Shown piece after piece: positions 42,258 to 50,835 of a stretch of DNA of 64,000 bases. The DNA comes from Actinomadura violacea (GTDB taxonomy: Bacteria > Actinomycetota > Actinomycetes > Streptosporangiales > Streptosporangiaceae). Numbering within the stretch: the stretch's first letter is position 1; every line of letters begins with the position of its first letter. Location of the stretch: positions 186,001 through 250,000 of the forward strand of contig NZ_JAGEPF010000001.1 of assembly GCF_017573465.1 (NCBI RefSeq), written 5' to 3'. Below the pieces are notes generated by a model. It had not been told where the DNA came from and made no database searches. It worked only from the letters and a program-made list of their open reading frames with translations. A program made the translations under genes and the position numbers.

Positions 42258-43067
42258 ATGATCATCGAGATGTTCCTCGCCGCCCTGATCGGCGGTGCGA
42301 TCGGAGTCGCCGAACTCGCCGCCCGCTACCGCGACAAGCCCGTCGCGGCGATGCTGTCCCCGGGCGGGCTGCTGTTCGCCCTGGTCAACACCGGCGCGTC
42401 CGTGGTCGCGCTGATCGTCGTCACCGCCGCCGGCTGGCGCTTCGGGCTGCCCTACACGATGCCGCCGAACGCGCTGGTCGTCGCCCAGGTGATCGCCGCC
42501 GGGCTCGGCTCCGCCGCCGTGCTGCGCATGTCGTTCGCCCCGGCGCAGACGACGGCGCCCGGCACCGGGCCGGTCGCGCTGCTCAACGGGATCCTGCGGA
42601 TCGCCGACGGCGAGCTGGAGCGCAAGCGCGCCCTCAGCCGGCTGTCCCACAACGACCTCGCCGACCTGTCGTTCGAGCGCGACCACGCCGCGCTCGCCGA
42701 GCTCTGCTGCCACCTGCTGCGCGAGTTCGACCTGTCCGAGGCGCAGCGGCTCGGCGGGCTCGCCGCCGAGCTCAGCGCCCGCGACGACCTCACCGACGCC
42801 GACAAGCTGGACTGCTGGGGCCTGGAGCTGACCCGGCTGGTCGGCGAGCGCGCGCTGCGGCAGGCCGCCCGCCGGCTGCGCGGCCGCCCGCAGGAGGAGC
42901 CCCGCGCCGCCGCCGAGGACGAGCGGCTCGCGCCGGTCGCCGCCGAGCCCGAGCGCCCGGCCGAGCCCGCGCCCGTCCCGCCGCCCCGGCCGCCGCTCGG
43001 CAAGACCTCCCGCCTCGCCCCGCACGCGAACGGCCGGAGCGAGCGCAAGTCGTTCAGCGATGTCTGA
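42258..43067 (+). CDS. Membrane protein with helical cytoplasmic domain, unknown function
   Basis: A 269-residue protein with hydrophobic segments at about 2-20, 34-58 and 72-92. A helical soluble region follows (about 105-205), including GILRIADGELERKRALSRLS and WGLELTRLVGERALRQAARR, then a Pro/Glu/Ala-rich tail of about 60 residues. The segment LSHNDLADLSFERDHAALAE is not one I can place. ATG 42258 has only GAAGG upstream. A strong hairpin terminator follows its stop at 43067. Confidence 0.68.
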   Translation: MIIEMFLAALIGGAIGVAELAARYRDKPVAAMLSPGGLLFALVNTGASVVALIVVTAAGWRFGLPYTMPPNALVVAQVIAAGLGSAAVLRMSFAPAQTTAPGTGPVALLNGILRIADGELERKRALSRLSHNDLADLSFERDHAALAELCCHLLREFDLSEAQRLGGLAAELSARDDLTDADKLDCWGLELTRLVGERALRQAARRLRGRPQEEPRAAAEDERLAPVAAEPERPAEPAPVPPPRPPLGKTSRLAPHANGRSERKSFSDV

Positions 43068-43079
43068 CAGACCGTGAGA

Positions 43080-43110
43080 ACCGGTGTGCCCCGCCCCGGG
43101 GCACACCGGT
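43080..43110. terminator. 13-bp perfect hairpin terminator
   Basis: ACCGGTGTGCCCC (43080-43092) pairs perfectly with GGGGCACACCGGT (43098-43110) around a 5-nt loop, followed by ATTTCATT. It lies just after the stop of the membrane protein gene and just beyond the stop of the convergent 62-residue gene, so it can serve both. Confidence 0.8.
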
Positions 43111-43125
43111 ATTTCATTGCCCGCG

Positions 43126-43314
43126 CTATTTCGGGCGGGCGGCCGCCGTCACCGATTCGCCCTGCTCTTCCAGAACCGCGGCGATACGGTGCAGCGCCTC
43201 CGCCATCGAGATCATCGCCTGCACCTGGGCGGCGGCCATGAGATTCGCCGGCGACGGGTCCGCGGCCTGCGCCTCCGCCGCCGCGTCGCACGCTTGCTGG
43301 CTCCACCAATGCAC
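43126..43314 (-). CDS. Small hypothetical protein (62 residues)
   Basis: A short helical protein beginning with GTG 43314 (MHWWSQQACDAAAEAQAADP) and continuing with ANLMAAAQVQAMISMAEALH and RIAAVLEEQGESV. The pattern predicts two amphipathic helices. AGGA lies about 8-9 nt upstream. It is divergent from another small gene at 43386 and flanked downstream by a strong terminator, which supports expression. No family recognised. Confidence 0.55.
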   Translation of the reverse strand: MHWWSQQACDAAAEAQAADPSPANLMAAAQVQAMISMAEALHRIAAVLEEQGESVTAAARPK

Positions 43315-43385
43315 CCGCCGATCCTATTCCAGCCGTCCATTCCGCACCGGCCGCCGCGCGGTCGCAACCGAAAGGCCGCAATTCC

Positions 43386-43601
43386 GTGAGCGCCCCGCCC
43401 GCACCGCGCCCCGCCCGCCCGGCCGTCCCCGACGCGCGCTGGGCCGGCAAGCCGCTGCGCCGCCTCACCGCCGCCGAGCTCGCCGAGGCCCTGCAGTACC
43501 TGGAGCGGCACCGGCCGGACGACGACGTCCTCGGCCGCGCCCTGGCCGGCGAGTTCGCCCGCCGCACCGCCGCCGAACACCACGCCTTCCACTTCGACTG
43601 A
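43386..43601 (+). CDS. Small hypothetical protein (71 residues)
   Basis: It starts at GTG 43386 and has a Pro-rich N-terminus. A helical core follows, LRRLTAAELAEALQYLERHR, then PDDDVLGRALAGEFARRTAA. The product is similar in size and helical nature to the divergent neighbour. GAAAGG lies about 11 nt upstream, so initiation is plausible but not strong. Function unknown. Confidence 0.5.
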   Translation: MSAPPAPRPARPAVPDARWAGKPLRRLTAAELAEALQYLERHRPDDDVLGRALAGEFARRTAAEHHAFHFD

Positions 43602-43709
43602 CCCCCGTCAGGCCGCGCCCCCTCCGGAGCCGGAGCCGGGGCCGGGGTCGGGCGGCGGGCGAGCAGCCGAGCGCACAGGCTCGACGGGAAACGCGGGAGG
43701 GTGTGGGGT

Positions 43710-44078
43710 ATGAACGGGCGCATGGGACGTGATGTGAGAGTGCGCCGCGTCTACGACGGCGTCACGGACGGGGACGGCGAACGGGTCCTGGTCGACCGCG
43801 TGTGGCCGCGCGGCGTGTCCAAGGAGGAGGCCCACCTGGACCGGTGGGAGAAGGACATCGCGCCGTCCACCGAGCTGCGCAAGTGGTATGGGCACGATGT
43901 GGACAAGTTCGAGGAGTTCCGGCGGCGCTACGACGCCGAGCTGAAGGACCCCGAGCGCGCCGCGGCCCTCGACCGGCTGCGCGGCGAGGCCGATCCGGGG
44001 CCGTTGACGCTGATCACCGCGACGAAGGACGTCGACCACAGCCAGGCCGCCGTGCTCGCGGACATCCTCGGGTCCTGA
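43710..44078 (+). CDS. DUF488 family protein
   Basis: A 122-residue DUF488 protein. Diagnostic blocks are VRRVYDGVTDGDGERVLVDR, VWPRGVSKEEAHLDRWEKDI, APSTELRKWYGHD and TLITATKDVDHSQAAVLADI. Family members are small cytosolic proteins widespread in bacteria, without an established activity. ATG 43710 has GGGAGG about 10 nt upstream; ATG 43722 is a possible alternative giving a more typical length. It is a single-gene unit. Confidence 0.92.
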   Translation: MNGRMGRDVRVRRVYDGVTDGDGERVLVDRVWPRGVSKEEAHLDRWEKDIAPSTELRKWYGHDVDKFEEFRRRYDAELKDPERAAALDRLRGEADPGPLTLITATKDVDHSQAAVLADILGS

Positions 44079-44216
44079 CCGGGGGGTTTCGAGCGGCGGT
44101 TTCGAGCGGCGGCTTCGGCGCGCCGGGCCGGGGCTTCGGGCGGGGCTGCCTACTCGCCGGTAACTGAGTATTTGCGCCCATGTGCCCGGACGGTCCCGTG
44201 CGCCATCGTGGCGGTC

Positions 44217-44666
44217 ATGAACGATCGCACGCCCCTCCTCGGCCACCTCGCCGGTAAGGTCCTCGGCCGGCGCCTGGTCATCGCGGCCCGCGCCGTGCTG
44301 TGGGCGCAGGCGGCGCTGCTCGTGTCCGCCGGGGCGGCGATGGTCGCGTACGGGGAGGCCGCGACCGGGAGCGAGGCCCAGGTGGGCGCGGCGATGATGT
44401 TCCTCGCCGTCTACCCGTTCGCGCTGGCGATCGCGGCGGTCGTGCTGGCCGCGGCGTTCCGCGGGCGGCGCGCCAGCACGCGCGGCTGCGTCGCCGGTTA
44501 CGAGGTCTTCCTGCTGCTGGTGGCCGGGCCGTTCGCCGGCCATCCGGACGCCGGCGTCGCCGCTCTCGGCTGCTGCGCCGTCCTGACCACTTCTTTCGTG
44601 ATCGCCGCCATGGCGTCACGTGCCGGAGCGGCGCACTTCGCTGCGCATCGGCAGTTGAGCGCATAG
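44217..44666 (+). CDS. Four-TM membrane protein, unknown function
   Basis: A 149-residue integral membrane protein with hydrophobic segments at about 20-45, 58-82, 96-112 and 115-135. The N-terminus NDRTPLLGHLAGKVLGRR is basic and cytoplasmic. Two adjacent cysteines lie in the last helix region (GCCAVLTTSF). No family is recognised. It ends 3 bp before a perfect bidirectional terminator shared with the convergent membrane-protein gene at 44713. Confidence 0.65.
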   Translation: MNDRTPLLGHLAGKVLGRRLVIAARAVLWAQAALLVSAGAAMVAYGEAATGSEAQVGAAMMFLAVYPFALAIAAVVLAAAFRGRRASTRGCVAGYEVFLLLVAGPFAGHPDAGVAALGCCAVLTTSFVIAAMASRAGAAHFAAHRQLSA

Positions 44667-44668
44667 GA

Positions 44669-44695
44669 AGGGCGGCGTCCCGGGGACGCCGCCCT
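44669..44695. terminator. 12-bp perfect bidirectional terminator hairpin
   Basis: AGGGCGGCGTCC (44669-44680) pairs perfectly with GGACGCCGCCCT (44684-44695) around a 3-nt loop (CGG). It sits exactly between the convergent stops at 44666 and 44713. Confidence 0.82.
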
Positions 44696-44712
44696 CGTGG
44701 TTGGGTGAGTCG

Positions 44713-45174
44713 TCAGCCGGTGGCCAGGCCGAGGGCGCGGAAGGTGATCCGCTGGTCGAACCAGAGCAGCGTCACGGTCATGGCGCCCATCAGCGCGGCG
44801 AGCGCGAGGTGCGCGGCGGGGGCGGTCACGTCCGCGCCGGCCGCGGCGAGCGCCAGGTGCAGCCCGCCCCGCAGCGCGATCAGCCCGAACGCGATCCAGC
44901 GGGTGCGGCCGTTCTTCAGCATCGCCTTCACCAGCTTCATCCGGCGGCGCAGCACGGTCAGGCCGAGGGCCCCGTTCAGCGCCGCGATCGCCACGATGGC
45001 GACCCACGCGACGTGCCACACGTGGCAGATGTCGTACGCCGCGCCCAGCACGCCCTCGAAGGCGAACACCCAGATCGGGAGCGGCTTGATCGCGTCCAGG
45101 CCGTCCGTGCGGGCGGGCTCCGCGGTGGCCTGCCGACGCGCGGTGGCCTGCTGACGGTGGAGGATGGCGTTCAT
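44713..45174 (-). CDS. Four-TM membrane protein, unknown function
   Basis: A 153-residue integral membrane protein. After a polar N-terminus of about 30 residues it has hydrophobic stretches at about 33-50, 53-75, 90-110 and 115-135. The paired His in AYDICHVWHVAWVAI is notable and could bind metal or heme. ATG 45174 is well supported by AAGGAG 5-6 nt upstream. No family is recognised. It converges with the other small membrane-protein gene and is divergent from the HEAT-repeat gene. Confidence 0.68.
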   Translation of the reverse strand: MNAILHRQQATARRQATAEPARTDGLDAIKPLPIWVFAFEGVLGAAYDICHVWHVAWVAIVAIAALNGALGLTVLRRRMKLVKAMLKNGRTRWIAFGLIALRGGLHLALAAAGADVTAPAAHLALAALMGAMTVTLLWFDQRITFRALGLATG

Positions 45175-45367
45175 TTCGGCTCCTTGGGGTGCCCTGTCCT
45201 GCTGACCCCTTGATCGTGCCGCCGGGGGCGGGGGCGGCGGCAGAGCCGTTCCTCGCAGGTTCGGCCGGGACAAATGTCCTGCCGCCGTCCGCCGTCCGCC
45301 GTCCGCGCCGCGCCCGCGATGTCGCATAAGGCCGGCCCCGTCGGGCCGCGCGAGCCTTGCGGAGCTG

Positions 45368-46669
45368 ATGCGGCGGTTCGCCGACACGGAGACGCAGCAG
45401 GCGGCGGCCGACGAACTGGTCGCGGCCGGTGCGCCGGCCGTCCGGCCCGTGCTGGACGTGCTGTGCGACGAGGAGTCGCCGGTCGAGTGGTCCACCAGCG
45501 CCGGCGTGCTGCGCCGCATCGGGCGGCCCGCCCTGGAACCGCTGATGGAGGCGATGGCCGAGGCGCCGACGCAGGAGGTCGCGCGGCGCGCGGGCTGGGC
45601 GTACAGCGGGCTGGCGGTCGACGACCTGGCCGCGTTCGAGCCCGGCCTGCGGCACCCGAGCCCGAGGGTGCGGAGCAACACCGCCTACATCATGCAGTTC
45701 AAGGGCGAGGCGGCGCTCCCGTACGCGCCGCGCCTCATCGAGATGCTCACCGACCCCGACGCCGACGTCCGGCAGCGCGCCCATTGGGCGCTGGAAGGGC
45801 TCGGGGCGCAGGTCGTGCCGCTGCTCAAGGAGGCCCGGCGCTCCCGCGCCGCCGGGCGGCTGCGCGCTCCCACCCTGGCGGCGCTCGCGTCCGTCGGCGG
45901 CCCCGCGGCGCTGGACGAGCGCGACCTCGCCCTCGTGCGGCGGCTCGTCCGGATCAAGATGCGGGACGAGGTCCCCGAGCCGATGCACCTGGACGGCTCG
46001 TGGTTCGCGCTGCCCACCGGCGACCAGGACGCCGTCCTAGACGCGTTCGCCCTCTCCGACCCCGAGCCCGTCACCATGCGGATGGGCGCGGCGGCCTGGG
46101 GGCAGGAACACCACGGCCAGGGCTGGATCAACAGTTCCCGCATGTACGTGACACCCCGGTTCGACGGCTGGACGCTGGTGTTCGGCTGCCCCGTCGACGC
46201 CGACGACGCCGAGGTGCGCGACACCGTCCTCGCGTGGTGCGAGCGGCTGAGCGCCCGCTTCGGCGCCGCGCACTGGTACGGGATCAGCTGCGGCGACGGC
46301 TGGACGGCCTGGTGCGTCGCCGAGCACGGGCGGGCCGTCCGGTACTACGACGCCTTCGAGGAGGACGACCAGATCGGCGCCGGGCACCCGGCGGAGGACG
46401 GCTACCTGCTCCCGCACGAGGACGGGTTCCCCGACGACGCCTTCGACGACATCGCCGCGTCCGGCTCCGAGGCGTTCAGGGCCCGCTACGAGCAGGTCAA
46501 GGCGGAACTCGACATCCCGGACACGTGCGAGGCCCCGGAGTTCGCGGCCCGCGCGTCCGTCGACCCGTCCGCGCTGGGGCCGGCGACGCGGGTCGAGGGA
46601 CACGGCGTCCTGGCACTGACGGCGCGGGGGCGTGAGGAGGGGCATCCGCGGGGAGCCTTGCCGATCTAA
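45368..46669 (+). CDS. HEAT-repeat protein
   Basis: A 433-residue protein. The first half (about 1-190) consists of HEAT/PBS-lyase-type repeats, for example GAPAVRPVLDVLCDEE, IGRPALEPLMEAMAEA and TDPDADVRQRAHWALEGLGA. The second half (about 195-400) is a different alpha/beta domain containing WGQEHHGQGWINSSRMYVTP and HWYGISCGDGWTAWCVAEHG, then an acidic stretch DDQIGAGHPAEDGYLLPHED. HEAT repeats mediate protein binding. The second domain appears in other actinomycete proteins of unknown role. The precise start is uncertain because no strong ribosome-binding site precedes ATG 45368. Confidence 0.75.
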   Translation: MRRFADTETQQAAADELVAAGAPAVRPVLDVLCDEESPVEWSTSAGVLRRIGRPALEPLMEAMAEAPTQEVARRAGWAYSGLAVDDLAAFEPGLRHPSPRVRSNTAYIMQFKGEAALPYAPRLIEMLTDPDADVRQRAHWALEGLGAQVVPLLKEARRSRAAGRLRAPTLAALASVGGPAALDERDLALVRRLVRIKMRDEVPEPMHLDGSWFALPTGDQDAVLDAFALSDPEPVTMRMGAAAWGQEHHGQGWINSSRMYVTPRFDGWTLVFGCPVDADDAEVRDTVLAWCERLSARFGAAHWYGISCGDGWTAWCVAEHGRAVRYYDAFEEDDQIGAGHPAEDGYLLPHEDGFPDDAFDDIAASGSEAFRARYEQVKAELDIPDTCEAPEFAARASVDPSALGPATRVEGHGVLALTARGREEGHPRGALPI

Positions 46670-46707
46670 CGCGCCGGGGGGTGGGCCGGGTGTGGGGTTG
46701 TCGGTGG

Positions 46708-47433
46708 TCAGCCGGCCATGGTCAGGCCGCCGCTCACGCTGAGGACCTGGCCGGTGATGAAGGACGCCGCGTCCGAGGCGAAGAACAGCGCGGCGGCGGC
46801 CACCTCGTCCGGGCGGGCCAGCCGCCGGAACGGGATCGCCCTGATCAGCGCCTCTTTCAGCTTCTCCGGCTGGGCGTGGAACAGCGGCGTGTCGGTCGGG
46901 CCGGGGCAGACGCAGTTGACGCTGATCCGGTGCCGCGCCATCTCGCGGGCGAGGGACTTGCTGAGCGCGATGACGCCGCCCTTCGCGCCCGCGTAGACGG
47001 TCTCGCCGGAGCTGCCGACGCGTCCGGCGTCGCTGGCGATGGTGACGACGCGGCCGCCCTCCCCGGCGTCGATCATCGGCGGCAGGAACGCCTGGCAGAG
47101 GTGGACGGGGCCGAGATAGTTGATCGCGACGACCTTGGCGGCGAAGTCGGGCGTGCCGTCGAGGAAGGGGGCGGTGCGGTCCCAGCCCGCGGCGTTGACG
47201 AGGACGCGGGGCGCGCCGAGGCCGCCGACAACCTCGTCCCGCAGCGCGGTGACGGCCGCCGGGTCCGCCACGTCCACCCGGTGCGCGGTGATCAGTTCGT
47301 GGTGTGCGGCGGTCGCCTCGGCGGACTCCGCGTCGAGGTCGGCGGCGGCCACCCGGTGGCCCGCGCCGGCGAGACCGAGGGCGATGGCGCGGCCGATTCC
47401 CGATCCTGCTCCGGTCACCACTGCGACGGTCAT
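46708..47433 (-). CDS. Short-chain dehydrogenase/reductase
   Basis: A 241-residue classical SDR. The NAD(P)-binding motif TGAGSGIG is at 7-14, VNAAG follows the central strand, and the catalytic Ser/Tyr/Lys lie in the SDAGRVGSSGETVYAGAKGG region (Tyr-Ala-Gly-Ala-Lys). The C-terminus has the usual FITGQVLSVSGGLTMAG. The acidic residue after strand 2 (AAADLDAES) suggests NAD preference. It resembles the BadH/FabG-like group. ATG 47433 has GGAAGGA upstream. The MmyB-like regulator is encoded 59 bp upstream on the same strand and probably controls it. Confidence 0.93.
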   Translation of the reverse strand: MTVAVVTGAGSGIGRAIALGLAGAGHRVAAADLDAESAEATAAHHELITAHRVDVADPAAVTALRDEVVGGLGAPRVLVNAAGWDRTAPFLDGTPDFAAKVVAINYLGPVHLCQAFLPPMIDAGEGGRVVTIASDAGRVGSSGETVYAGAKGGVIALSKSLAREMARHRISVNCVCPGPTDTPLFHAQPEKLKEALIRAIPFRRLARPDEVAAAALFFASDAASFITGQVLSVSGGLTMAG

Positions 47434-47492
47434 GGGGCTTCCTTCCACGTTGCGTAGGCGCGGTTTCGCGGGGCGGTTCGGTGCGGGGTTCG

Positions 47493-48335
47493 TCAGACGG
47501 CGCTTGCCAGGGTGGTGGCGTGGGCCGTCACCAAGGTGCGCAGCAGGCGTTCGCTCGGCTCGTCCGCCGGGGTGAGGACGAAGAGCCGCTGGTCGGAGCC
47601 GTCCAGCGCGGCGAGCATGTCGTAGGCGACGGTCAGCGTGCCGGCCGTCGCGTGCCGGAAGCGCTTCGTGCCGCGGGAGCGCTCGTGGACGTGCTGGTCG
47701 TCCCACCAGGCCGCGAACTCGGCGCTGGCGGTCCGCAACTCGGCGATCAGTTCGGCGAGGTGCGGGTCGTCGGGATGGCGGGCGTGGTTGACGCGCAGGT
47801 TGCCGACCATCTCGCGGGAGAACGCGGCCCAGTCCAGGTTGGTCTCGCGGGTCTCCGGGTCGAGGAACAGCATGCGCGCCGTGTTGCCCTGCCGTCCGTG
47901 GCCGAACCCGGGGCCGAACAGCGCGGACGCGGCCGCGTTGCAGGCCAGGATGTCGAAGCGGAAGTCGACGACGTAGGCGGGCAGCAGCGGCATGCCGTTG
48001 AGGACGGCGAGCAGGCCGCCGCCGAGCGGGGCCGGGACGTGCGGTCGCGGCGGCGCCTCACCGCGCGCGATCAGGTGCAGGTGGACGCGTTCGGCCGGGG
48101 ACAGCAGCAGCGCGGCGGCGATGCCGTCCAGCACGGCCGAGCCGGGGGTGCCGACCCGTCCCTGCTCCAGCCGGACGTACCAGTCGATGCTCACGGCGGC
48201 GAGTTCGGCGACCTCCTGGCGGCGGAGGCCGGGCGTGCGGCGGCGGCCGAGGGCGGGGAGCCCGACGTCCTGCGGGCGGACCCGTTCGCGCGCGGCCCGC
48301 AGGAAGGCCGCCAGTTCGTCGCGTCGTGCCGTCAT
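47493..48335 (-). CDS. MmyB-like XRE family regulator
   Basis: A 280-residue regulator. The N-terminal HTH (about 5-75) contains LAAFLRAARERVRPQDVGLP, TPGLRRQEVAELAAVSIDWY and VRLEQGRVG. The C-terminal MmyB-like ligand-binding domain, a PAS-related fold (about 100-270), contains VVDFRFDILACNAAASALFG, MLFLDPETRETNLDW and FRHATAGTLTVAYDM. This class, first named from the methylenomycin activator MmyB, often regulates an adjacent SDR gene, as here. It provides the full-length reference for the truncated copy at 23071. Confidence 0.94.
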   Translation of the reverse strand: MTARRDELAAFLRAARERVRPQDVGLPALGRRRTPGLRRQEVAELAAVSIDWYVRLEQGRVGTPGSAVLDGIAAALLLSPAERVHLHLIARGEAPPRPHVPAPLGGGLLAVLNGMPLLPAYVVDFRFDILACNAAASALFGPGFGHGRQGNTARMLFLDPETRETNLDWAAFSREMVGNLRVNHARHPDDPHLAELIAELRTASAEFAAWWDDQHVHERSRGTKRFRHATAGTLTVAYDMLAALDGSDQRLFVLTPADEPSERLLRTLVTAHATTLASAV

Positions 48336-48458
48336 CGCCCCAGCATCGCGCATTCGCGGCGCGGCGTCGCGCCTGGCCGGCGTCGCTTGGGTGGCACTCC
48401 GCGTACCAGGATGCGGACGACCTGTATCGGGTCGCGAGATGGCCGGATCGTTGACGGC

Positions 48459-49073
48459 ATGAGGAAACGAGGCTTCACCGCGCTGACCATCGCCGCCACC
48501 GCCGCTTGCGCGACCGCGACCGTGACCGTGACCGCCGGGTCCGTTGCCGTCGCGTCCGCCCAGACCGGGCCCGCGTTCGGGTACCACAAGGTACGGGCAG
48601 CTATCCCGAAGCAGGCCGGGCACTTCCGGGTGACGAGCCCCGACCTGGCCCGCGGGACGTTCCCGGCCGCGTCGTACGCCGACACGTTCGGCTGCACCGG
48701 CGGGAACGTGCCGCCGCGGCTGTCCTGGTCGGGGGCACCCACCGGGACGCGGAGCTTCGCCGTCACCATGTTCGACCGCGACGCCCCGACCGGCAGCGGC
48801 TTCTGGCACTGGTCGGTGCGTGACCTGCCCGCCACCGCCGCGTCCGTGCCGGCGAACGCCGCCGCGGGCGTCAACGACGCCGGGACCGCCGGGTACCAGG
48901 GGCCCTGCCCGCCCGCCGGGGACCGTCCGCACCACTACGAGATCACCGTGCTGGCCCTGGACGTCGCGGACGCCGGGGTGCCCGCCACCGCCGGGCCGGC
49001 CATGGCGTCGTTCGCCATGGGGTCGCATGTGATCGCGTCCGCCCAGATCACCGCCACCGCCGTCGTCTCTTGA
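48459..49073 (+). CDS. Secreted YbhB/YbcL-type PEBP family protein
   Basis: A 204-residue exported protein of the phosphatidylethanolamine-binding/Raf-kinase-inhibitor-like family. The signal peptide of about 32 residues ends AVASAQ. The family motifs are present: TMFDRDAPTGSGFWHWSVRD (DPDAP-like plus HW) and GYQGPCPPAGDRPHHYEITV (GPxPPxG and HxY). The fold binds anions or small ligands; bacterial roles are poorly known. Two cysteines (in FGCTGG and GPCPP) could form a disulfide after export. It is divergent from the MmyB-like regulator (123 bp). Confidence 0.92.
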   Translation: MRKRGFTALTIAATAACATATVTVTAGSVAVASAQTGPAFGYHKVRAAIPKQAGHFRVTSPDLARGTFPAASYADTFGCTGGNVPPRLSWSGAPTGTRSFAVTMFDRDAPTGSGFWHWSVRDLPATAASVPANAAAGVNDAGTAGYQGPCPPAGDRPHHYEITVLALDVADAGVPATAGPAMASFAMGSHVIASAQITATAVVS

Positions 49074-49115
49074 TCTGGGTGGGGATTGCGCCGGTCTCGG
49101 CTGCTTGCTACCTGT

Positions 49116-49149
49116 GCTACTTGACGCTTGCCCGCAAGTAGCTGAGACT
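49116..49149 (+). promoter_or_regulatory. Promoter with overlapping inverted repeat
   Basis: GCTACTTG (49116-49123) and CAAGTAGC (49135-49142) are perfect inverted repeats spaced by 11 nt. TTGACG (49121-49126) lies partly inside the left arm, and GAGACT (49144-49149) is 17 bp further, a plausible -35/-10 pair for actinomycetes. A further related half-site, GCTACCTG, lies at 49107-49114. A dimeric repressor binding there would block transcription of the HTH/Cds1-like operon; the encoded HTH protein is the obvious candidate. Confidence 0.55.
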
Positions 49150-49175
49150 GGGCGGACTCTCCCCGGGAGGTCCAC

Positions 49176-49718
49176 TTGGACGGGACACGGACGCGGAACG
49201 TGTCGACCGAAACCCACACTGCGCTGTACCGGCAGGTCGTCGCCGAGATCGAGGCGCGGCTCCTCGCGCCGCTGGACGTGCTGCTCGACGGGGCCGAGGC
49301 GCTCGCCGCGCTGCGCCGGCGCGTCGACGCGGACGCGCAGATGTGGGCGGCGCAGATGCTCGGGCCGGACGCCGAACTCGCCAGGTCCGCGGTGGTTCGG
49401 GTGCTGGCGGTCGTCCAGCCGTTCGATCCGGATCCGTCCTGGTGGCGGACGCCGGTGGGGCGCGCCGTCCTGGAGTCGGTCGGGTACCCGGGGCGTGAGT
49501 CGGTCAGCCGGTCCGTCGCCGGTGCCATGCTCGGCATCACCCGGCAGGGCGTCCAGGACCTCGTCAACCGCGGCAAACTGGACCGCCACCCGGACGGCGG
49601 CGTCTCCGTCGCCTCGATCCGCGCCCGCGCTTCTTCGGCGGGTGGTGGCGATGCTGGTGGCGGTTTCGGTGGCGGTGGTGTGCCGGGTGTCTCGCCGCGC
49701 GGCCGCGCGGGTCGTTGA
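49176..49718 (+). CDS. HTH protein coupled to Cds1-like gene
   Basis: A 180-residue protein. The N-terminal half is helical (TALYRQVVAEIEARLLAPLD, VDADAQMWAAQMLG). The second half has a helix-turn-helix of the excisionase/antitoxin kind: SVSRSVAGAMLGITRQGVQD, then LVNRGKLDRHPDGGVSVASI. A Gly-rich tail follows. I infer DNA binding and autoregulation, with no firm family. TTG 49176 is favoured by GGGAGG 5 nt upstream; GTG 49200 is an alternative. Its stop overlaps the TTG of the PLP enzyme (TTGA), so the two are translationally coupled and probably functionally linked. Confidence 0.68.
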   Translation: MDGTRTRNVSTETHTALYRQVVAEIEARLLAPLDVLLDGAEALAALRRRVDADAQMWAAQMLGPDAELARSAVVRVLAVVQPFDPDPSWWRTPVGRAVLESVGYPGRESVSRSVAGAMLGITRQGVQDLVNRGKLDRHPDGGVSVASIRARASSAGGGDAGGGFGGGGVPGVSPRGRAGR

Positions 49719-50758
49719 ACGCGCTGGAGATCCTCGCCGCGGAGGAGCGGCGAGGGCCGGTCCCGCGTGTGCGCACTTTCCCGCTGCCCGCGGAGTGGGG
49801 CGTGACCCTGCATCTGCTGGACGAGTCCGTCCACCCGACCGGCAGCCTCAAGCACCGGACGGTCCGCGCCATGTTCCGGCACGCACTGCGCACCGGCCGG
49901 ATTCGCGAGGGCACCACCATCGTCGAGGCGACCGGCGGTAATGCGGCGGTCGCCGAAGCGTACTTCGCGCGTCTGCTCGGTCTTCCGTTCGTTGCTGTCA
50001 TGCCTCGGCGCTCCAGCTTTGAGAAGATCGAGCGCATCGAGCAATACGGCGGGACGTGCCGTCTGGTGCATCCGCCGCTTGCCATTTACGACGAGGCTCG
50101 CCGTATCGCGGAGGAATGCGGCGGCCATTACATGGACTACCTCGCCAACGGTTCCCGGGCTGTTGCTGCCGAAGAGGGCGGTGACGTTGGTCGCGTTCTT
50201 TTTGATCTCGTTACGCCGGAGTGGGTCGTTGTCGGGGCGGGTAGTGGCGTGACCTCTACGGCGATCGGACGTGAGATCAGCCGGCGTGGTCTCGGTACGC
50301 GGCTTGCCGTCGCCGACCCAGAGAACTCCGCCTACTTCCCGGGATGGGCGTTGGGCATCGACGACTACGCGACCGGAATGCCGTCGCGCATCGAAGGAAT
50401 CGGCCGTCCTCGAATGGAGCCTGGCTTCACAGCGTCGCTTGTGGATCTGGTCGTACCGGTCCCTGATGCTGCGAGCATCGCCGGGATGCGAATCCTTCAG
50501 GAGGTCGCGGGGGTGTGTGCCGGGCCGTCCACGGGCACTGCGCTATGGGCCGCTTTTCATCTTGTTGCGAAGATGCGTCGCGAGCGCCGTCCTGGCGCTA
50601 TAGGTATGTTGATCTGCGACGACGGTGCGCTCTATAAGAACACTTACTACAGCGAAGCCTGGCTCGACTCCAAGGGGTTGGACCCGCTGCCTTGGGTCGG
50701 TGCCTTCAGGCGCTTCCTTGAGACTGCCAAGCTCCCTCTGACCTTGGAACATTTGTAA
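49715..50758 (+). CDS. cds1: PLP-dependent cysteine synthase-family enzyme, Cds1-like
   Basis: A 347-residue fold-type II PLP enzyme. The PLP lysine is in HPTGSLKHRTVRAMF, where beta-family enzymes have S-x-K, and the phosphate-binding loop is GAGSGVTS. EAYFARLLGLPFVAVMP, SRIEGIGRPRMEP and GPSTGTALWAAF closely match, from memory, the mycobacterial L-cysteine desulfhydrase Cds1 (Rv3684), which produces H2S from cysteine. One difference is ATGGNAAV in place of the usual SSGSTAV-like substrate loop. The start is TTG 49715. From about 49,940 onward the codons become noticeably richer in T and A at third positions than in the upstream genes. Confidence 0.82.
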   Translation: MNALEILAAEERRGPVPRVRTFPLPAEWGVTLHLLDESVHPTGSLKHRTVRAMFRHALRTGRIREGTTIVEATGGNAAVAEAYFARLLGLPFVAVMPRRSSFEKIERIEQYGGTCRLVHPPLAIYDEARRIAEECGGHYMDYLANGSRAVAAEEGGDVGRVLFDLVTPEWVVVGAGSGVTSTAIGREISRRGLGTRLAVADPENSAYFPGWALGIDDYATGMPSRIEGIGRPRMEPGFTASLVDLVVPVPDAASIAGMRILQEVAGVCAGPSTGTALWAAFHLVAKMRRERRPGAIGMLICDDGALYKNTYYSEAWLDSKGLDPLPWVGAFRRFLETAKLPLTLEHL

Positions 50759-50835
50759 CGTGTTCGGGCTGTGGGGGCGCTTTTCAAGAGGCGGCTAGGT
50801 GTTCGTGCGATGGCGTTGACGGCGAGATGGTGTTC

